A stretch of 64,000 nt of DNA, taken from NCBI GenBank assembly GCA_900708905.1, contig CAADRB010000019.1:1647161-1711160 (forward strand), in the 5' to 3' direction. The translations under genes were made by a program, and so were the position numbers. Source of the stretch: Hymenolepis diminuta. Taxonomy: Eukaryota; Platyhelminthes; Cestoda; Cyclophyllidea; Hymenolepididae. The notes below the pieces were generated by a model, which saw nothing but the letters and a program-made list of their open reading frames with translations, was not told where the DNA came from and ran no database searches. This document shows positions 63,675 through 64,000 of the stretch, one piece after another; within the stretch, counting starts at the first letter, position 1, and each line of letters starts with the position of its first letter.

Positions 63675-64000
63675 AAGGACCATATCAGGCATGTTGTATT
63701 GTTTCAATTTCATCAGGGAAATATAGCAAACTCTCCTTGGGCAAAATCACACTTATGGAAATGATGTTGTGAATGAAAAGACCTGCAGAAGGTGGTTTTC
63801 TGTAGGTGGTTTCAAAAAGAATGGCTTCAGCCTGAAAGACGCGAGACGATCCGAGAGCAGAATGCTCGAAAAAACTTAACTCTGAGCAGTTGCAAGTTAC
63901 CATTGATAAAAATCCAACCTGTACAACTAGAGAACTGAGCAAAACCCTTAACGTAAGCCGCTATATGACCATACATAGGAAAAAGAAAAGATTTGGCTGG
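63675..64000 (+). pseudogene. Mariner-like transposase, N-terminal part, broken
   Basis: The DNA-binding N-terminus of a mariner transposase can be followed through three frames. It starts with DHIRHVVLFQFHQGN from 63678; the initiator Met position reads Lys. It continues with YGNDVVNEKTCRRWF and FSLKDARRSES from 63754, then EQLQVTIDKNPTCTTREL and SKTLNVSRYMTIHRK from 63884 to the edge. This is the order of the family's two helix-turn-helix motifs (the second being TTRELSKTLNVS). At least two frameshifts and one stop show that it is inactive. The catalytic D,D34D domain and the right inverted repeat lie outside the window; no left inverted repeat was identified. Confidence 0.85.

Larger units (their letters stand above)
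53121..64000. repeat. Diverged tandem unit IV (truncated by window end)
   Basis: Contains B (53130), C (54725), E (55080-55420), G (55690-56080), a patch at 56190-56390, H/I (57590-57800), J (58680) and K (60990). G2 and the gypsy relic are absent from the expected place. Blocks L to P would lie beyond about 62 kb and were not recognised before the mariner piece. Confidence 0.55.

Noticed and set aside
63685..63942. 85-codon minus-strand open frame
   Set aside because: It is antisense to the mariner transposase relic, which explains the sequence better.
1..64000. tRNA, rRNA, CRISPR array, bacterial operon or phage genes
   Set aside because: None of the expected motifs, spacings or long open frames were seen on either strand.

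Overview
The window reads as non-coding nuclear DNA from an animal. It is strongly A+T-rich, has TA microsatellites and one 43-base assembly gap of N, and carries decayed Ty3/gypsy and mariner transposon pieces. I see no operons, ribosome binding sites, tRNA, rRNA or CRISPR, and no long intact open reading frame. A flatworm (tapeworm or fluke) is my best guess from the composition and style of retroelement, but nothing here proves it. Nearly every open frame is under 110 codons, and I regard almost all as chance or as shadows of conserved patches.

The main feature is large-scale structure. Read against itself, the window resolves into diverged head-to-tail copies of one long unit. About twenty short patches (roughly 80-450 bases, about 65-85% identical by eye) recur in the same order and orientation, separated by sequence I can hardly align. 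Using one patch (block B) as the ruler, the copies start near 2.75, 15.96, 38.38 and 53.13 kb. That gives a partial unit 0 (1-2.75 kb), unit I (13.2 kb), unit II (22.4 kb), unit III (14.7 kb) and a truncated unit IV (10.9 kb to the window end). Block order along a unit is B, C, E, G, G2, G3, H/I, J, K, K2, L, M, N, O, P, B0, then the next B. Not every copy retains every block.

Some patches look like remains of exons. Block G, read on the minus strand, gives a propeller-like (WD-type) stretch that is open for about 75 codons in unit I (one frameshift follows) and 75 codons in unit III, but is broken by stops in unit IV. In blocks B and G the differences between copies fall mostly at third codon positions of a minus-strand frame. 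Other blocks (H/I, K) read better on the plus strand or show no bias. The cautious reading is an old tandem duplication of a gene-sized segment whose copies are mostly pseudogenised. A conserved non-coding array is not excluded.

Later insertions sit on this background. A Ty3/gypsy reverse-transcriptase relic interrupts unit III at about 42.44-43.11 kb. A frameshifted mariner transposase N-terminus runs off the right edge from 63.68 kb. A possible C2H2 zinc-finger relic lies at 16.3 kb in unit II. A C-rich block with a degenerate 57-base periodicity lies at 26.7 kb. All alignments were made by eye; a self dot plot would confirm or refute the layout at once.
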